NCBI GenBank assembly: GCA_003158885.1
Contig: PMLN01000381.1
Location: 1 to 6,978, forward strand
Reading direction: 5' to 3'
From: Anaerolineae bacterium
GTDB taxonomy: Bacteria > Chloroflexota > Anaerolineae > Anaerolineales > Villigracilaceae
Length of the DNA stretch: 6,978 nt
Under the pieces are notes generated by a model. It was not told the origin of the DNA and did not search any database. It saw only the letters and a list, made by a program, of their open reading frames with translations. This document shows, piece after piece, positions 1 through 6,031 of this stretch (position 1 is the stretch's first letter; the number at the start of each line of letters is the position of its first letter). Made by a program: the position numbers and the translations under genes.

Positions 1-81
1 AAGGAGTTGACTGCCGCCGAAGAGGCCAGGATCAGCGCGCTCGTGAAGAAAGCGGTAAGCGGAGGATCAATAAATGAATAG
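1..81 (+). CDS. 3' end of an unidentified protein gene (partial)
   Basis: Frame 1 is open from the window edge to TAG at 79-81 and encodes 26 residues that end in AVSGGSINE. The segment is charged and alanine-rich, as in a C-terminal helix, and its codons look ordinary. The stop lies eight bases inside the next reading frame, which starts with ATG at 74. That overlap, with a GGAGGA ribosome site at 61-66 inside this frame, is typical of two co-transcribed, translationally coupled genes and is the main reason to believe this tail is coding. Too little is present to name a family. Confidence 0.45.
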   Translation, partial: KELTAAEEARISALVKKAVSGGSINE

Positions 82-217
82 AACGAATCCCAAGGTTGAT
101 TTTTTCTTTAGTAAAGGCAAAAAGATCCCTGATTTTAGGAGCGTTGATTTTCTACCATTGGACTTTTGCAAGAGGTCAAATTTGCAGATAGGACTTGGGG
201 GGTATTCAATGGATTGA
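74..217 (+). pseudogene. Truncated YdeI-like (DUF1801) gene, N-terminal remnant
   Basis: ATG at 74 is preceded by GGAGGA (61-66) at a spacing of seven bases, so the start is well supported. The first residues, MNRTNPKVDFFFSKGKK, match the very characteristic opening of the YdeI/DUF1801 family (small proteins of about 190-200 residues, some described as iron chaperones), which usually continues with a W-Q-E-E type helix and an L-K-W-G motif. Here the resemblance stops after about residue 17 and the frame ends at TGA 215-217, giving only 47 residues. I see no recognisable remainder of the family downstream. The likely reading is a gene cut by insertion or deletion near base 124 whose tail is now unrelated DNA. 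The family call rests on memory of the motif, not on a search. The truncated product is probably non-functional. Confidence 0.55.
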
Positions 218-288
218 CGGCTTACTGATGACCAACGATGCGATGCGGCACATAGGCTTCTTCAATATGCTTTATCTCACTGCGCCAT

Positions 289-465
289 CTATACGCCGCG
301 CGGCGCGGAAACCCTTAGGGTCTTCATCATTGCAAGAAATCGTTCGATGAAAGCAGTGTTCATCACGCCGACCCCGTTTGGAGTAATTTGGATGAGGTCT
401 TCAACCATTTTGAGCAGACAGTCCACGTTCGGGTACAATATGCCTTGGAGTTTATTGGCGTTCGC
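289..465 (-). pseudogene. Probable transposase remnant, C-terminal part
   Basis: On the - strand an open stretch of 58 codons between stops contains ITPNGVGVMNTAFIERFLAMM. The core V-x-N-T-A-F-I-E-R-F strongly resembles the segment around the last catalytic glutamate of a group of DDE transposases common in Chloroflexota, which typically read I-N-T-A-Y-I-E-R-L-N-A-T. Here the usual N-A-T-hydrophobic-R continuation is degraded and a stop follows 17 residues after the motif. A second - strand frame (225-293) may carry more of the C-terminus after a frameshift, but that is weak. No start codon with a ribosome site, no N-terminal zinc or helix-turn-helix part and no terminal inverted repeats are visible. 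Family assignment is from memory of the motif. Confidence 0.45.
410..439 (+). promoter_or_regulatory. Weak sigma-70-like promoter candidate upstream of the sensor kinase
   Basis: TTGAGC (410-415) and TACAAT (434-439) are separated by 18 bases and match the -35 and -10 consensus at four and five of six positions. Transcription would start near 446 and leave a leader of about 130 bases before the kinase gene. The pair overlaps the transposase remnant, so chance similarity is quite possible. Confidence 0.25.
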
Positions 466-494
466 TCAATGGCGTAATCACACGAATTGCCAGC

Positions 495-516
495 GGTCAC
501 TGAGCCTGTCGAAGTG
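495..516. repeat. Match to a short dispersed intergenic repeat
   Basis: The 22 bases contain CTGAGCCTGTCGAAG, the core of a short motif (other strand CTTCGACAGGCTCAG) that I recall as occurring in many copies between genes of diverse environmental bacteria, including Chloroflexota. Only one copy lies in this window, so its repeat nature cannot be shown here. The flanks GGTCAC (495-500) and GTGAACC (514-520; one bulged base) could pair into a weak hairpin. Confidence 0.4.
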
Positions 517-566
517 TGAACCAAATTTTTCGCAAGGTTTAATAAGCACCTCAGCCACGCTTTCGT

Positions 567-574
567 GAGGTGAT
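567..574 (+). promoter_or_regulatory. Ribosome binding site that supports a TTG start
   Basis: GAGGTGAT is complementary to eight bases of the usual 16S rRNA 3' end and ends five bases before TTG at 580. This spacing favours the TTG start over the first in-frame ATG at 595. The GAGG part also pairs with CCTCA at 549-553 (partner TGAGG, 566-570), with ACG/CGT around a CTTT loop as an alternative inner pairing, so the site could be partly closed in the mRNA. Confidence 0.55.
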
Positions 575-579
575 ACCGA

Positions 580-3500
580 TTGTTGGATAATGCCATGATT
601 TACCTGACCCCCGCCTCCCTCAGTTACCTGAACCAGTTCATTCTGGCCTTTGTCATTACAGCCTATTTGGGGTGGCGGTTCTTTCTTAAAAAAGGTCAAG
701 ATCATTCGGCCACCGATGGGTGGCTGGTGTTTTTTTTCATCGCCGTAACCGTTCTTTTGCTGACCCTGTTTCTGGAAGCGTCTTTCCTGCCCACCGAACG
801 GTTGATGGCCGATTATGCCCTCAACACCATCCTAGCGCTCCTGCTGGCGGCCCTGATCCAGTTTGCCTACTTTTTCCCAAAACCATCCGAAAAACAAAAG
901 ATCGAGCGTTGGGCGGCGTTGATCGTGACCGTTGCCTACACAATATTGGAATTGTACATTGCCGTCTGGCGTTTCAGCCTGTTGCGCGATGCGCATGTTG
1001 TTTACCGTCCGCCAAACCTGGACTATGTCCCTGTTGCCCTATTTGCCTGGGCGATCTTCGTCTTCGGGCGCGGCACCGTCCAAAACTGGCGTAACCCCGC
1101 CAGCCGCCGGTTTGCCCTGATCTTTCTCATCCCGCTTGCCCTGGCTCTTCTAAACACGGAACTCTCCATCCGTCAGATTTCGACTCCGCTTTACCAAATT
1201 AGCGTCTCTGTTGGGATTCCGATCGCCATTTTTCTATTTGCGCTCAACTACCTGGTTTCCCAGCCCGAGGCGACCTCCCTGCTGGTCAGGTTTTCCGGCG
1301 GCATTCTCACCGCCATGCTGGCCGTTTTTGGCGTAGTGGGTTGGCTGGTGACGCCTTTCTATGTGGAACAGTATCGACCGACCGTGATCGATCACCGTTC
1401 CATCCGCTTTACCCCCAACAGCATTGGCGGATATGATATCGCCGAAATCCCGTTCCATTTCGAATCTGAGATGGGGCAAAATCTGAACCTAACTAATTGG
1501 GCCAATGCTCCCTCCGGTTATCACGAGGCAACGTTCGATTTCCCATTCTATGGCAAGCAATATTCCCAAGTTATTATCACCAACAATGGCCTGCTGACCT
1601 TTGGCCAGCCGGTGGAATACTGGAGTTTGGAATACCGTCTTTCCAAAGCCCCGATCTTCTTTGCGCTGGGCTTCGACCTGGACACTGAATTAAACCCCAA
1701 CGGAGGGATCTTCCTGCGCCAGCAAGCCGACCGGCTCATCATCACCTATAACCATGTCCGGGCCGCTTACTACCCGGAGCGGGAATATACCTTCCAGACT
1801 GTGCTTTATAGCGACGGCCGGATAGACCTCACATACAACGGTCTTCCCACCGGCCCGCAGTACCAGGTAGACGACCGGTTCGATGCATCCATATGGGTGA
1901 TCGGTGCGAAACCGGGTCTGGCAACTGACCAGACGTACAGTTTTGCTCACCTGCCGCTGACCACCGGCCCGCAAGGCGCGCTGGATAACCAATTCACCCC
2001 CTTCCGGCAGTATATCCACACCTTCCTATCGCCGCTGGCAATTGCCATTTTGGTCAGCAGCCTATTATTCCTGCTCGGCTTGCCTCTGATGCTCAATCCT
2101 ACGATGGCGCAACCCTTGCGGACACTCCTGGCCGGTGTGGAAAGGTTTCAGCAAGGCAAGTATCAACAGCAGATTCCAATCCGGTTCAACGATGAGATCG
2201 GTTTCCTGACCAGATCCTTCAACGAGATGACTTCCAAGATTCGAGATTTGGTGACGAATCTCGAACAGCGCGTCGAAGAGAGGACCTCTGACTTGGCCAT
2301 CACCAACGGGCGTTTGCTGGCGGAGATGGAATCCCACCAAGCCGCACAGGCGCAGATGATCGAACAACAGCGCGCGCTGGCTTCGCTTGAAGAACGCGAA
2401 CGCCTCAGCCGCCAACTCCACGATGGGCTGGGACAGGTGATGGGTTACATCAACGTCCAGACGCAAGCCGCGCAGGCCCTGCTCGCCGAAGGGAAAGCGG
2501 AAGCCGCCAATCAAAGCCTGGCGCGTGTGGCGCAACTGGCCCAGGAAGCCCACAGCGACATCCGCAACTTCATTTTGGGGCTGCGTGACCAGCCCCACGC
2601 AGGCGCTGGGACGCTCTTTGCAGTACTGGGAGAATATGCCCAGCAGTTCAGGGAGGATACAGGTATTCAGGTGGACCTGAGTTTTCCTGCCGGTGATTAT
2701 CCCAGTCTCAGTTCGGCGGTGGAGGAACAGATCCTGCACATCATCCAGGAGGCGCTGACCAATGTCCGCAAGCACGCCAACTCCACGCGAGCCGAGGTCT
2801 GGTTTGGCTTCGATGACCACACCATGCAGGTGATTGTCTCGGATAACGGGCGCGGCTTCGATCTGGGAGAGACGCTTCATGACGGGACCCATCATTTCGG
2901 TCTGAGCATGATGCGGGAACGGGCCGAGATAACGGGCGGCCGCCTCGAGGTTCGCTCCGAGCCGGGGGGTGGGACGAAGATCGCGGCCTACATTCCGTAC
3001 TTCGCCTCCCCGCCGGGCAAGCCGGGAGAGAGTCTCGATGGTCTGCTCAGCCTGCGCATCCTGCTAGTGGACGATTCTCTTATTTTCATCGAGGGCCTGC
3101 GCAACCTGCTGATGGCGCGCGGCTTGACCGTGATCGGCATGGCGTACGATGGGCTGGAGGCGCAGGAGATGGCGCGCCAACTCCACCCCGATGTGATCGT
3201 GATGGATGTTATGATGCCGCGCTGTAACGGGCTGGAAGCCACGCGGGCCATCAAGGCTGAGTTCCCGCAGATCAAGATCGTGATGCTGACCGTGTCCGAG
3301 GAGGACAGCCACCTCTTCGAGGCCATAAAGAACGGCGCCTCGGGCTTCCTGCTCAAGGGCATGGATGCCAACGAATTCTGCACCCTGCTGGCGCGGCTGA
3401 CGCGCGGCGAGGCCCCACTGACGCCCAGCGTGGCCACGCATCTGATGAACGAGTTCTCGCACAGCCAGCCCGGCCAGCCCGCCCGATTCACTGATGAAGC

Positions 3501-3687
3501 CCTCGGTGAGCGTCAGTGGCAGATTTTGGATTTGGTCGCGTGCGGTATGACCTACAAGGAGACCGGCCAGACCCTGCACATTTCGGAGAAGACGGTCAAA
3601 TATCATATGAAACAGATCATACAGCGGCTCCACCTCGCGAATCGCACCCAGGCCATTGCCTACGCCAACCGTATGCAGAAAAAATAA
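580..3687 (+). CDS. Membrane sensor histidine kinase fused to a NarL-type response regulator
   Basis: A complete two-component pathway in one 1035-residue chain. Residues 1-230 hold about seven membrane helices (near 17-35, 48-68, 80-100, 111-131, 149-165, 177-194, 207-227), and an eighth is near 239-262. Residues 263-478 form a predicted extracytoplasmic beta-rich domain with FPFYG (321-325) and an N-N-G-L-L-T-F motif (335-341), nidogen-like in style. A ninth helix (482-506) leads to HAMP (508-562) and a coiled coil. The HisKA_3 helix pair carries phospho-acceptor H614 in RQLHDGLGQ. The ATPase domain has N728, D755-x-G-x-G759, G774-L and G796-G-G-T799. The receiver (824-940) has D831-D832, phospho-acceptor D876, T904 and K926, spaced as in NarL. 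A LuxR-type helix-turn-helix closes the chain (971-1035, recognition helix S-E-K-T-V-K-Y-H at 1002-1009). All catalytic residues are present, so it should be active. It is predicted to act as a membrane-tethered transcription factor; signal and target genes are unknown. TTG 580 is chosen from its ribosome site. A terminator follows. Confidence 0.93.
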   Translation: MLDNAMIYLTPASLSYLNQFILAFVITAYLGWRFFLKKGQDHSATDGWLVFFFIAVTVLLLTLFLEASFLPTERLMADYALNTILALLLAALIQFAYFFPKPSEKQKIERWAALIVTVAYTILELYIAVWRFSLLRDAHVVYRPPNLDYVPVALFAWAIFVFGRGTVQNWRNPASRRFALIFLIPLALALLNTELSIRQISTPLYQISVSVGIPIAIFLFALNYLVSQPEATSLLVRFSGGILTAMLAVFGVVGWLVTPFYVEQYRPTVIDHRSIRFTPNSIGGYDIAEIPFHFESEMGQNLNLTNWANAPSGYHEATFDFPFYGKQYSQVIITNNGLLTFGQPVEYWSLEYRLSKAPIFFALGFDLDTELNPNGGIFLRQQADRLIITYNHVRAAYYPEREYTFQTVLYSDGRIDLTYNGLPTGPQYQVDDRFDASIWVIGAKPGLATDQTYSFAHLPLTTGPQGALDNQFTPFRQYIHTFLSPLAIAILVSSLLFLLGLPLMLNPTMAQPLRTLLAGVERFQQGKYQQQIPIRFNDEIGFLTRSFNEMTSKIRDLVTNLEQRVEERTSDLAITNGRLLAEMESHQAAQAQMIEQQRALASLEERERLSRQLHDGLGQVMGYINVQTQAAQALLAEGKAEAANQSLARVAQLAQEAHSDIRNFILGLRDQPHAGAGTLFAVLGEYAQQFREDTGIQVDLSFPAGDYPSLSSAVEEQILHIIQEALTNVRKHANSTRAEVWFGFDDHTMQVIVSDNGRGFDLGETLHDGTHHFGLSMMRERAEITGGRLEVRSEPGGGTKIAAYIPYFASPPGKPGESLDGLLSLRILLVDDSLIFIEGLRNLLMARGLTVIGMAYDGLEAQEMARQLHPDVIVMDVMMPRCNGLEATRAIKAEFPQIKIVMLTVSEEDSHLFEAIKNGASGFLLKGMDANEFCTLLARLTRGEAPLTPSVATHLMNEFSHSQPGQPARFTDEALGERQWQILDLVACGMTYKETGQTLHISEKTVKYHMKQIIQRLHLANRTQAIAYANRMQKK

Positions 3688-3709
3688 ACCTCGGTAAATC
3701 TTCGTATCG

Positions 3710-3746
3710 GGCCAGTCCCCGCCGTCGGCCATGGGATTGGCCTTTT
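3710..3746 (+). terminator. Intrinsic terminator of the sensor kinase gene
   Basis: GGCCAGTCCC (3710-3719) pairs with GGGATTGGCC (3733-3742) in a 10-bp stem with one G-T pair and a 13-base loop. TTTT follows at once, within a T-rich run. It lies 22 bases after the kinase stop codon, so it should separate this gene from the pseudo-receiver gene. Confidence 0.75.
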
Positions 3747-3750
3747 CATT

Positions 3751-3775
3751 TGGACTTTTTTTAGACCAAAGTCCA
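3751..3775. repeat. Perfect 8-bp inverted repeat, possible operator
   Basis: TGGACTTT (3751-3758) and AAAGTCCA (3768-3775) are exact inverted copies around nine bases. The right arm touches the -35 element of the promoter for the pseudo-receiver gene. Dyad symmetry at this place fits an activator or repressor site, and the LuxR-type domain encoded just upstream is an obvious candidate to bind it. It could instead be a second, weaker hairpin behind the kinase terminator, because the left arm runs into a T tract. Confidence 0.45.
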
Positions 3776-3803
3776 GTGACTTATTAGTGAATTTCCATAC
3801 AAT
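3776..3803 (+). promoter_or_regulatory. Promoter for the pseudo-receiver gene, probably leaderless
   Basis: GTGACT (3776-3781; four of six bases match the -35 consensus) and TACAAT (3798-3803; five of six match the -10 consensus) are 16 bases apart. Counting from the -10 element, transcription would begin at about 3810, exactly the A of the ATG. That would make the mRNA leaderless and explain why the only purine-rich match, TAAGGA at 3803-3808, is one base from the start codon and too close to serve as a normal ribosome site. Confidence 0.45.
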
Positions 3804-3809
3804 AAGGAA

Positions 3810-4169
3810 ATGGTTAAGCGGGTTTTATTGTATGGCAAATCGGTTCTCATCATCGGGCTGGCTTCGGCCCTGGCTCATGATCCAAACCTGGAGATTCTAC
3901 AAGGAGAAAGTTTGGAATTGACCGACTTCACTGGAATTGATCTCATCCTTACCGACTTGGGCGACGCGGAAACCGTCCGCGCCCTGCCCCGTTTGTGCGC
4001 CCTGCCCGGCGTCTCGCTGGTGGGCATGGACGCGCCTTCCAGCACCCTGACCCTGCTCTCGGGCCAGTCACAGTCCACTCAAACGTTGGAGGAACTGACC
4101 AATGCCCTGGTGCATTGGGACAAGCAGGCGGGCAGCAAAGAGTCTACGAACAACTTTGATAGCCTATGA
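3810..4169 (+). CDS. Small pseudo-receiver (CheY-like fold) protein
   Basis: 119 residues with the alternating pattern of a receiver domain: strand RVLLYGKSVLI (4-14), a helix, strand GIDLILTDLG (42-51), then PGVSLVGMD (66-74). D49 sits where the phospho-acceptor aspartate normally lies at the end of the third strand. The acidic pair that binds magnesium at the end of strand one is missing, with Y8-G9-K10-S11 there instead, and no clear conserved lysine follows. It is therefore probably not phosphorylated in the ordinary way. I recall similar small proteins beside sensor kinases in Anaerolineae, often with an L-S-G-Q motif as at 83-86 here, but their function is unknown to me. No membrane segment or DNA-binding domain is visible. 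ATG 3810 is the first possible start after an upstream in-frame stop. The gene may be co-transcribed with the secreted protein gene 87 bases downstream. Confidence 0.7.
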   Translation: MVKRVLLYGKSVLIIGLASALAHDPNLEILQGESLELTDFTGIDLILTDLGDAETVRALPRLCALPGVSLVGMDAPSSTLTLLSGQSQSTQTLEELTNALVHWDKQAGSKESTNNFDSL

Positions 4170-4171
4170 AG

Positions 4172-4181
4172 AAAGGAGGAG
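4172..4181 (+). promoter_or_regulatory. Strong ribosome binding sequence without a proper start codon
   Basis: AAAGGAGGAG lies three bases after the stop codon of the pseudo-receiver gene and is a better anti-16S match than the true site of the next gene (AAGGAG, 4245-4250). No ATG, GTG or TTG follows at usable distance. CTG at 4183 opens 25 codons ending in a TGA at 4258-4260 that overlaps the next ATG, and ATT at 4191 opens 13 codons; both are poor starts. It may be a lost leader peptide, a ribosome standby site or chance. Confidence 0.3.
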
Positions 4182-4256
4182 CCTGCATAGATTAATTATC
4201 AGATATACGCGCGGAAGAAAGTTAAACGATAAACTCAAAATACCAAGGAGAACAAA

Positions 4257-5918
4257 ATGAAGTCGCGTACCATGCTCAAGGTTTTTGCCACACTGATCAT
4301 AGCATTATTTATGTTCAGCTTCCTGCCGGTGCATATGGCCTCGGCAAATTTCAACAACGGTGGATTCGAAAGCGGTGATTTTACCAGCTGGGTTAAATCC
4401 ACTTATCTCAACGAAAACGATTTGACTTGTTTAACCGGAGACTCCTGTATCACCAAGACCCCGGGCGGCACTGACTTGACGAACATAGTAGGCGGAGCGA
4501 GTGTTACCCCACGCAGCCAGTCCGATGCAAATACAGGCGGAGTCCTGACCTACCCGTATAACGGTCACTACAGCGCGGTGGTTAACTATCAGGGTGCTGA
4601 TTACAACGCTAACGAGATGACGCAGCAAATCACCACATCCAGCGCAGATGTTTCTCCTTCGGATAGCAAGATTCATGTCTATTTCGTTTACGCTCCGGTT
4701 TTGCAAAATCCGGCTCATCCTCCCGAAGAACAGCCCTATATGTCTATCAAGCTGACGGATGACACCAAAACCACTACGCTGTTCGATTCGTTCGTTTGGG
4801 CTGGAGACAACAATCCGAACTGGCAATTTGTTGATAAGGGATCCTACAGCGAGGTTGACTTCATGGATTGGCAGGTGGAGAATCTTGCTTATGATGCCAC
4901 AGCAGTCACTCCGGGTGATCAAATCACGATGGATATCATCGCCTCGGGTTGTGACCAGAGCGGCCATTGGGGTTATGTGTACGTTGATGACTTTGGAACC
5001 AACGCCCCGGACGTGAACGTGCACTTCGATGCCAACGGCGGCACGGGTTCGATGAGCGATGAGACCTCGCCCTACGGCACCGCCAAGGCCCTCACCAGCA
5101 ACAGCTTTACCAAGGCCAGCTACGCCTTCAGCGGCTGGAACACGCTAGCCAACGGCACCGGCACTGCCTATGCCGATGGCGCTTCCTATCCGTTCACAGC
5201 CGTCGCTACGCTGTATGCCCAGTGGACGGTCAACAGCAGCTACACCCTGACCTACATTGCCGGTGTTCATGGCTCGCTTACCGGCACATTGCAGCAGACC
5301 GTAAACTACGGCGCGAGTGGAACGGCGGTCACCGCTGTGGCAGTCAGCGGCTATCACTTTGTCGATTGGAGTGATGGTTCCACCGCTAATCCCAGGACGG
5401 ATACGAATGTCACCACAAATATTTCCGTTAAGGCCTCCTTCCTTCCCGAGCATGTCCTGAATGGTGGATTCAATACCTACGCCGGCGCATCGAAAATTCC
5501 ACAGAATTGGACCGCAAGCAATTTCCAACCGACCGATGGCAAGGATCTTACGACCCACCAGGAAGGTACGGCTTCGGTCAAGATCATGGGCGCGCCTGGA
5601 GTAACCAAAACCCTGACCCAAACCATTGCCTTAAGCGGCCTGGCCGGAGATACGTTCTATTTCTCATTCCAAGCCAAAGGCAAAGCCATTCCTGTTGGCG
5701 GCCTGTGCAAGGCGCAGGTCAAACTATACAACGGAGCGACTCTGGTCTCAACTCAGACCATCAATTGCGCCACAGGCATCTATGGATTCCAATTGAATAC
5801 GTTGAATTTCACGGCGGCGAATGCCTATAACAAAGTCGTCGTTATGTTCACGTACAACGAAGCCAGCGGCACCGTCTGGTTCGACGCAGTCAGTGTAGCC
5901 AGTCCGTTGAATCATTAG
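4257..5918 (+). CDS. Secreted beta-rich protein with InlB/Flg_new-type repeats
   Basis: 553 residues. A classic signal peptide (basic MKSR, hydrophobic 8-23) probably ends after A-S-A near residue 30. An N-terminal jelly-roll-like domain opens with N-N-G-G-F-E-S-G-D-F, a motif common in carbohydrate-binding-like modules, and closes with Y-V-Y-V-D-D-F. Residues 254-324 are a typical Listeria-Bacteroides repeat (Flg_new, PF09479): FDANGG, F-S-G-W-N, then Y-A-Q-W-T. Residues 328-395 are a related bacterial repeat with G-Y-H-F-V-D-W-S-D-G. Residues 400-550 form a second carbohydrate-binding-like domain (V-L-N-G-G-F to V-W-F-D-A-V-S-V). No catalytic domain, sortase motif, lipobox or C-terminal anchor is visible, so the protein is probably released or held non-covalently at the surface, where binding of polysaccharide or other cells is a reasonable guess. 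AAGGAG (4245-4250), six bases from ATG, fixes the start. It may be read from the promoter at 3776. Confidence 0.85.
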   Translation: MKSRTMLKVFATLIIALFMFSFLPVHMASANFNNGGFESGDFTSWVKSTYLNENDLTCLTGDSCITKTPGGTDLTNIVGGASVTPRSQSDANTGGVLTYPYNGHYSAVVNYQGADYNANEMTQQITTSSADVSPSDSKIHVYFVYAPVLQNPAHPPEEQPYMSIKLTDDTKTTTLFDSFVWAGDNNPNWQFVDKGSYSEVDFMDWQVENLAYDATAVTPGDQITMDIIASGCDQSGHWGYVYVDDFGTNAPDVNVHFDANGGTGSMSDETSPYGTAKALTSNSFTKASYAFSGWNTLANGTGTAYADGASYPFTAVATLYAQWTVNSSYTLTYIAGVHGSLTGTLQQTVNYGASGTAVTAVAVSGYHFVDWSDGSTANPRTDTNVTTNISVKASFLPEHVLNGGFNTYAGASKIPQNWTASNFQPTDGKDLTTHQEGTASVKIMGAPGVTKTLTQTIALSGLAGDTFYFSFQAKGKAIPVGGLCKAQVKLYNGATLVSTQTINCATGIYGFQLNTLNFTAANAYNKVVVMFTYNEASGTVWFDAVSVASPLNH

Positions 5919-5957
5919 TACAACTGGAAGATCGTCGCTTCGACATGACGATCAACC

Positions 5958-6000
5958 AAACAGCCCCGTCAGATCGATTCTGGCGGGGCTGTTTATTGTT
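5958..6000 (+). terminator. Strong intrinsic terminator of the secreted protein gene
   Basis: AAACAGCCCCGTCAG (5958-5972) pairs with CTGGCGGGGCTGTTT (5980-5994) in a 15-bp stem with one G-T pair and a seven-base loop, ATCGATT. The descending arm runs into TTTATTGTTT. It starts 39 bases after the stop codon. The stem is nearly symmetrical with A and T tracts on the two sides, so it could also work for transcription from the right. Confidence 0.88.
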
Positions 6001-6031
6001 TATGAGGATGTATCACTTTGTCGTTTTCCAT

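Larger units (their letters stand above)
82..579. other. Gene-poor stretch with decayed sequence
   Basis: No intact gene is visible here on either strand. It contains the 3' part of the truncated YdeI-like frame, a probable transposase remnant on the - strand (about 222-465), a short dispersed-repeat match (495-516), a weak promoter candidate (410-439) and the leader of the sensor kinase gene. The open frames of 70-80 codons in this stretch have unremarkable, low-complexity translations and overlap one another on both strands, so I do not call them as genes. The region reads like a former insertion site that has degenerated. Confidence 0.6.

Noticed and set aside
347..568. 73-codon + strand frame before the kinase gene
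   Set aside because: No ribosome site or family motif is visible; it runs antisense to the better-supported transposase remnant and over the dispersed repeat.
363..596. 77-codon - strand frame before the kinase gene
   Set aside because: It overlaps the kinase start, and the neighbouring - strand frame carries the transposase-like motif instead.
2065..2895. 276-codon open frame on the - strand inside the kinase gene
   Set aside because: It is fully antisense to the HAMP, HisKA_3 and ATPase coding region, whose motifs are intact on the + strand. Its translation shows no recognisable motif and no ribosome site was seen, so it is a by-product of high-GC codon use.
3064..3732. 222-codon open frame on the - strand over the receiver and LuxR-type domains
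   Set aside because: The + strand encodes conserved catalytic and DNA-binding motifs over the same bases. The antisense start lies inside the kinase terminator region.
4431..5024. 197-codon - strand frame within the secreted protein gene
   Set aside because: The + strand frame has a signal peptide, a ribosome site and known repeat domains; the antisense translation has none.
4257..5918. Idea that the secreted protein is a glycoside hydrolase or other enzyme
   Set aside because: Only binding-type and repeat domains can be seen; no catalytic motif was recognised.
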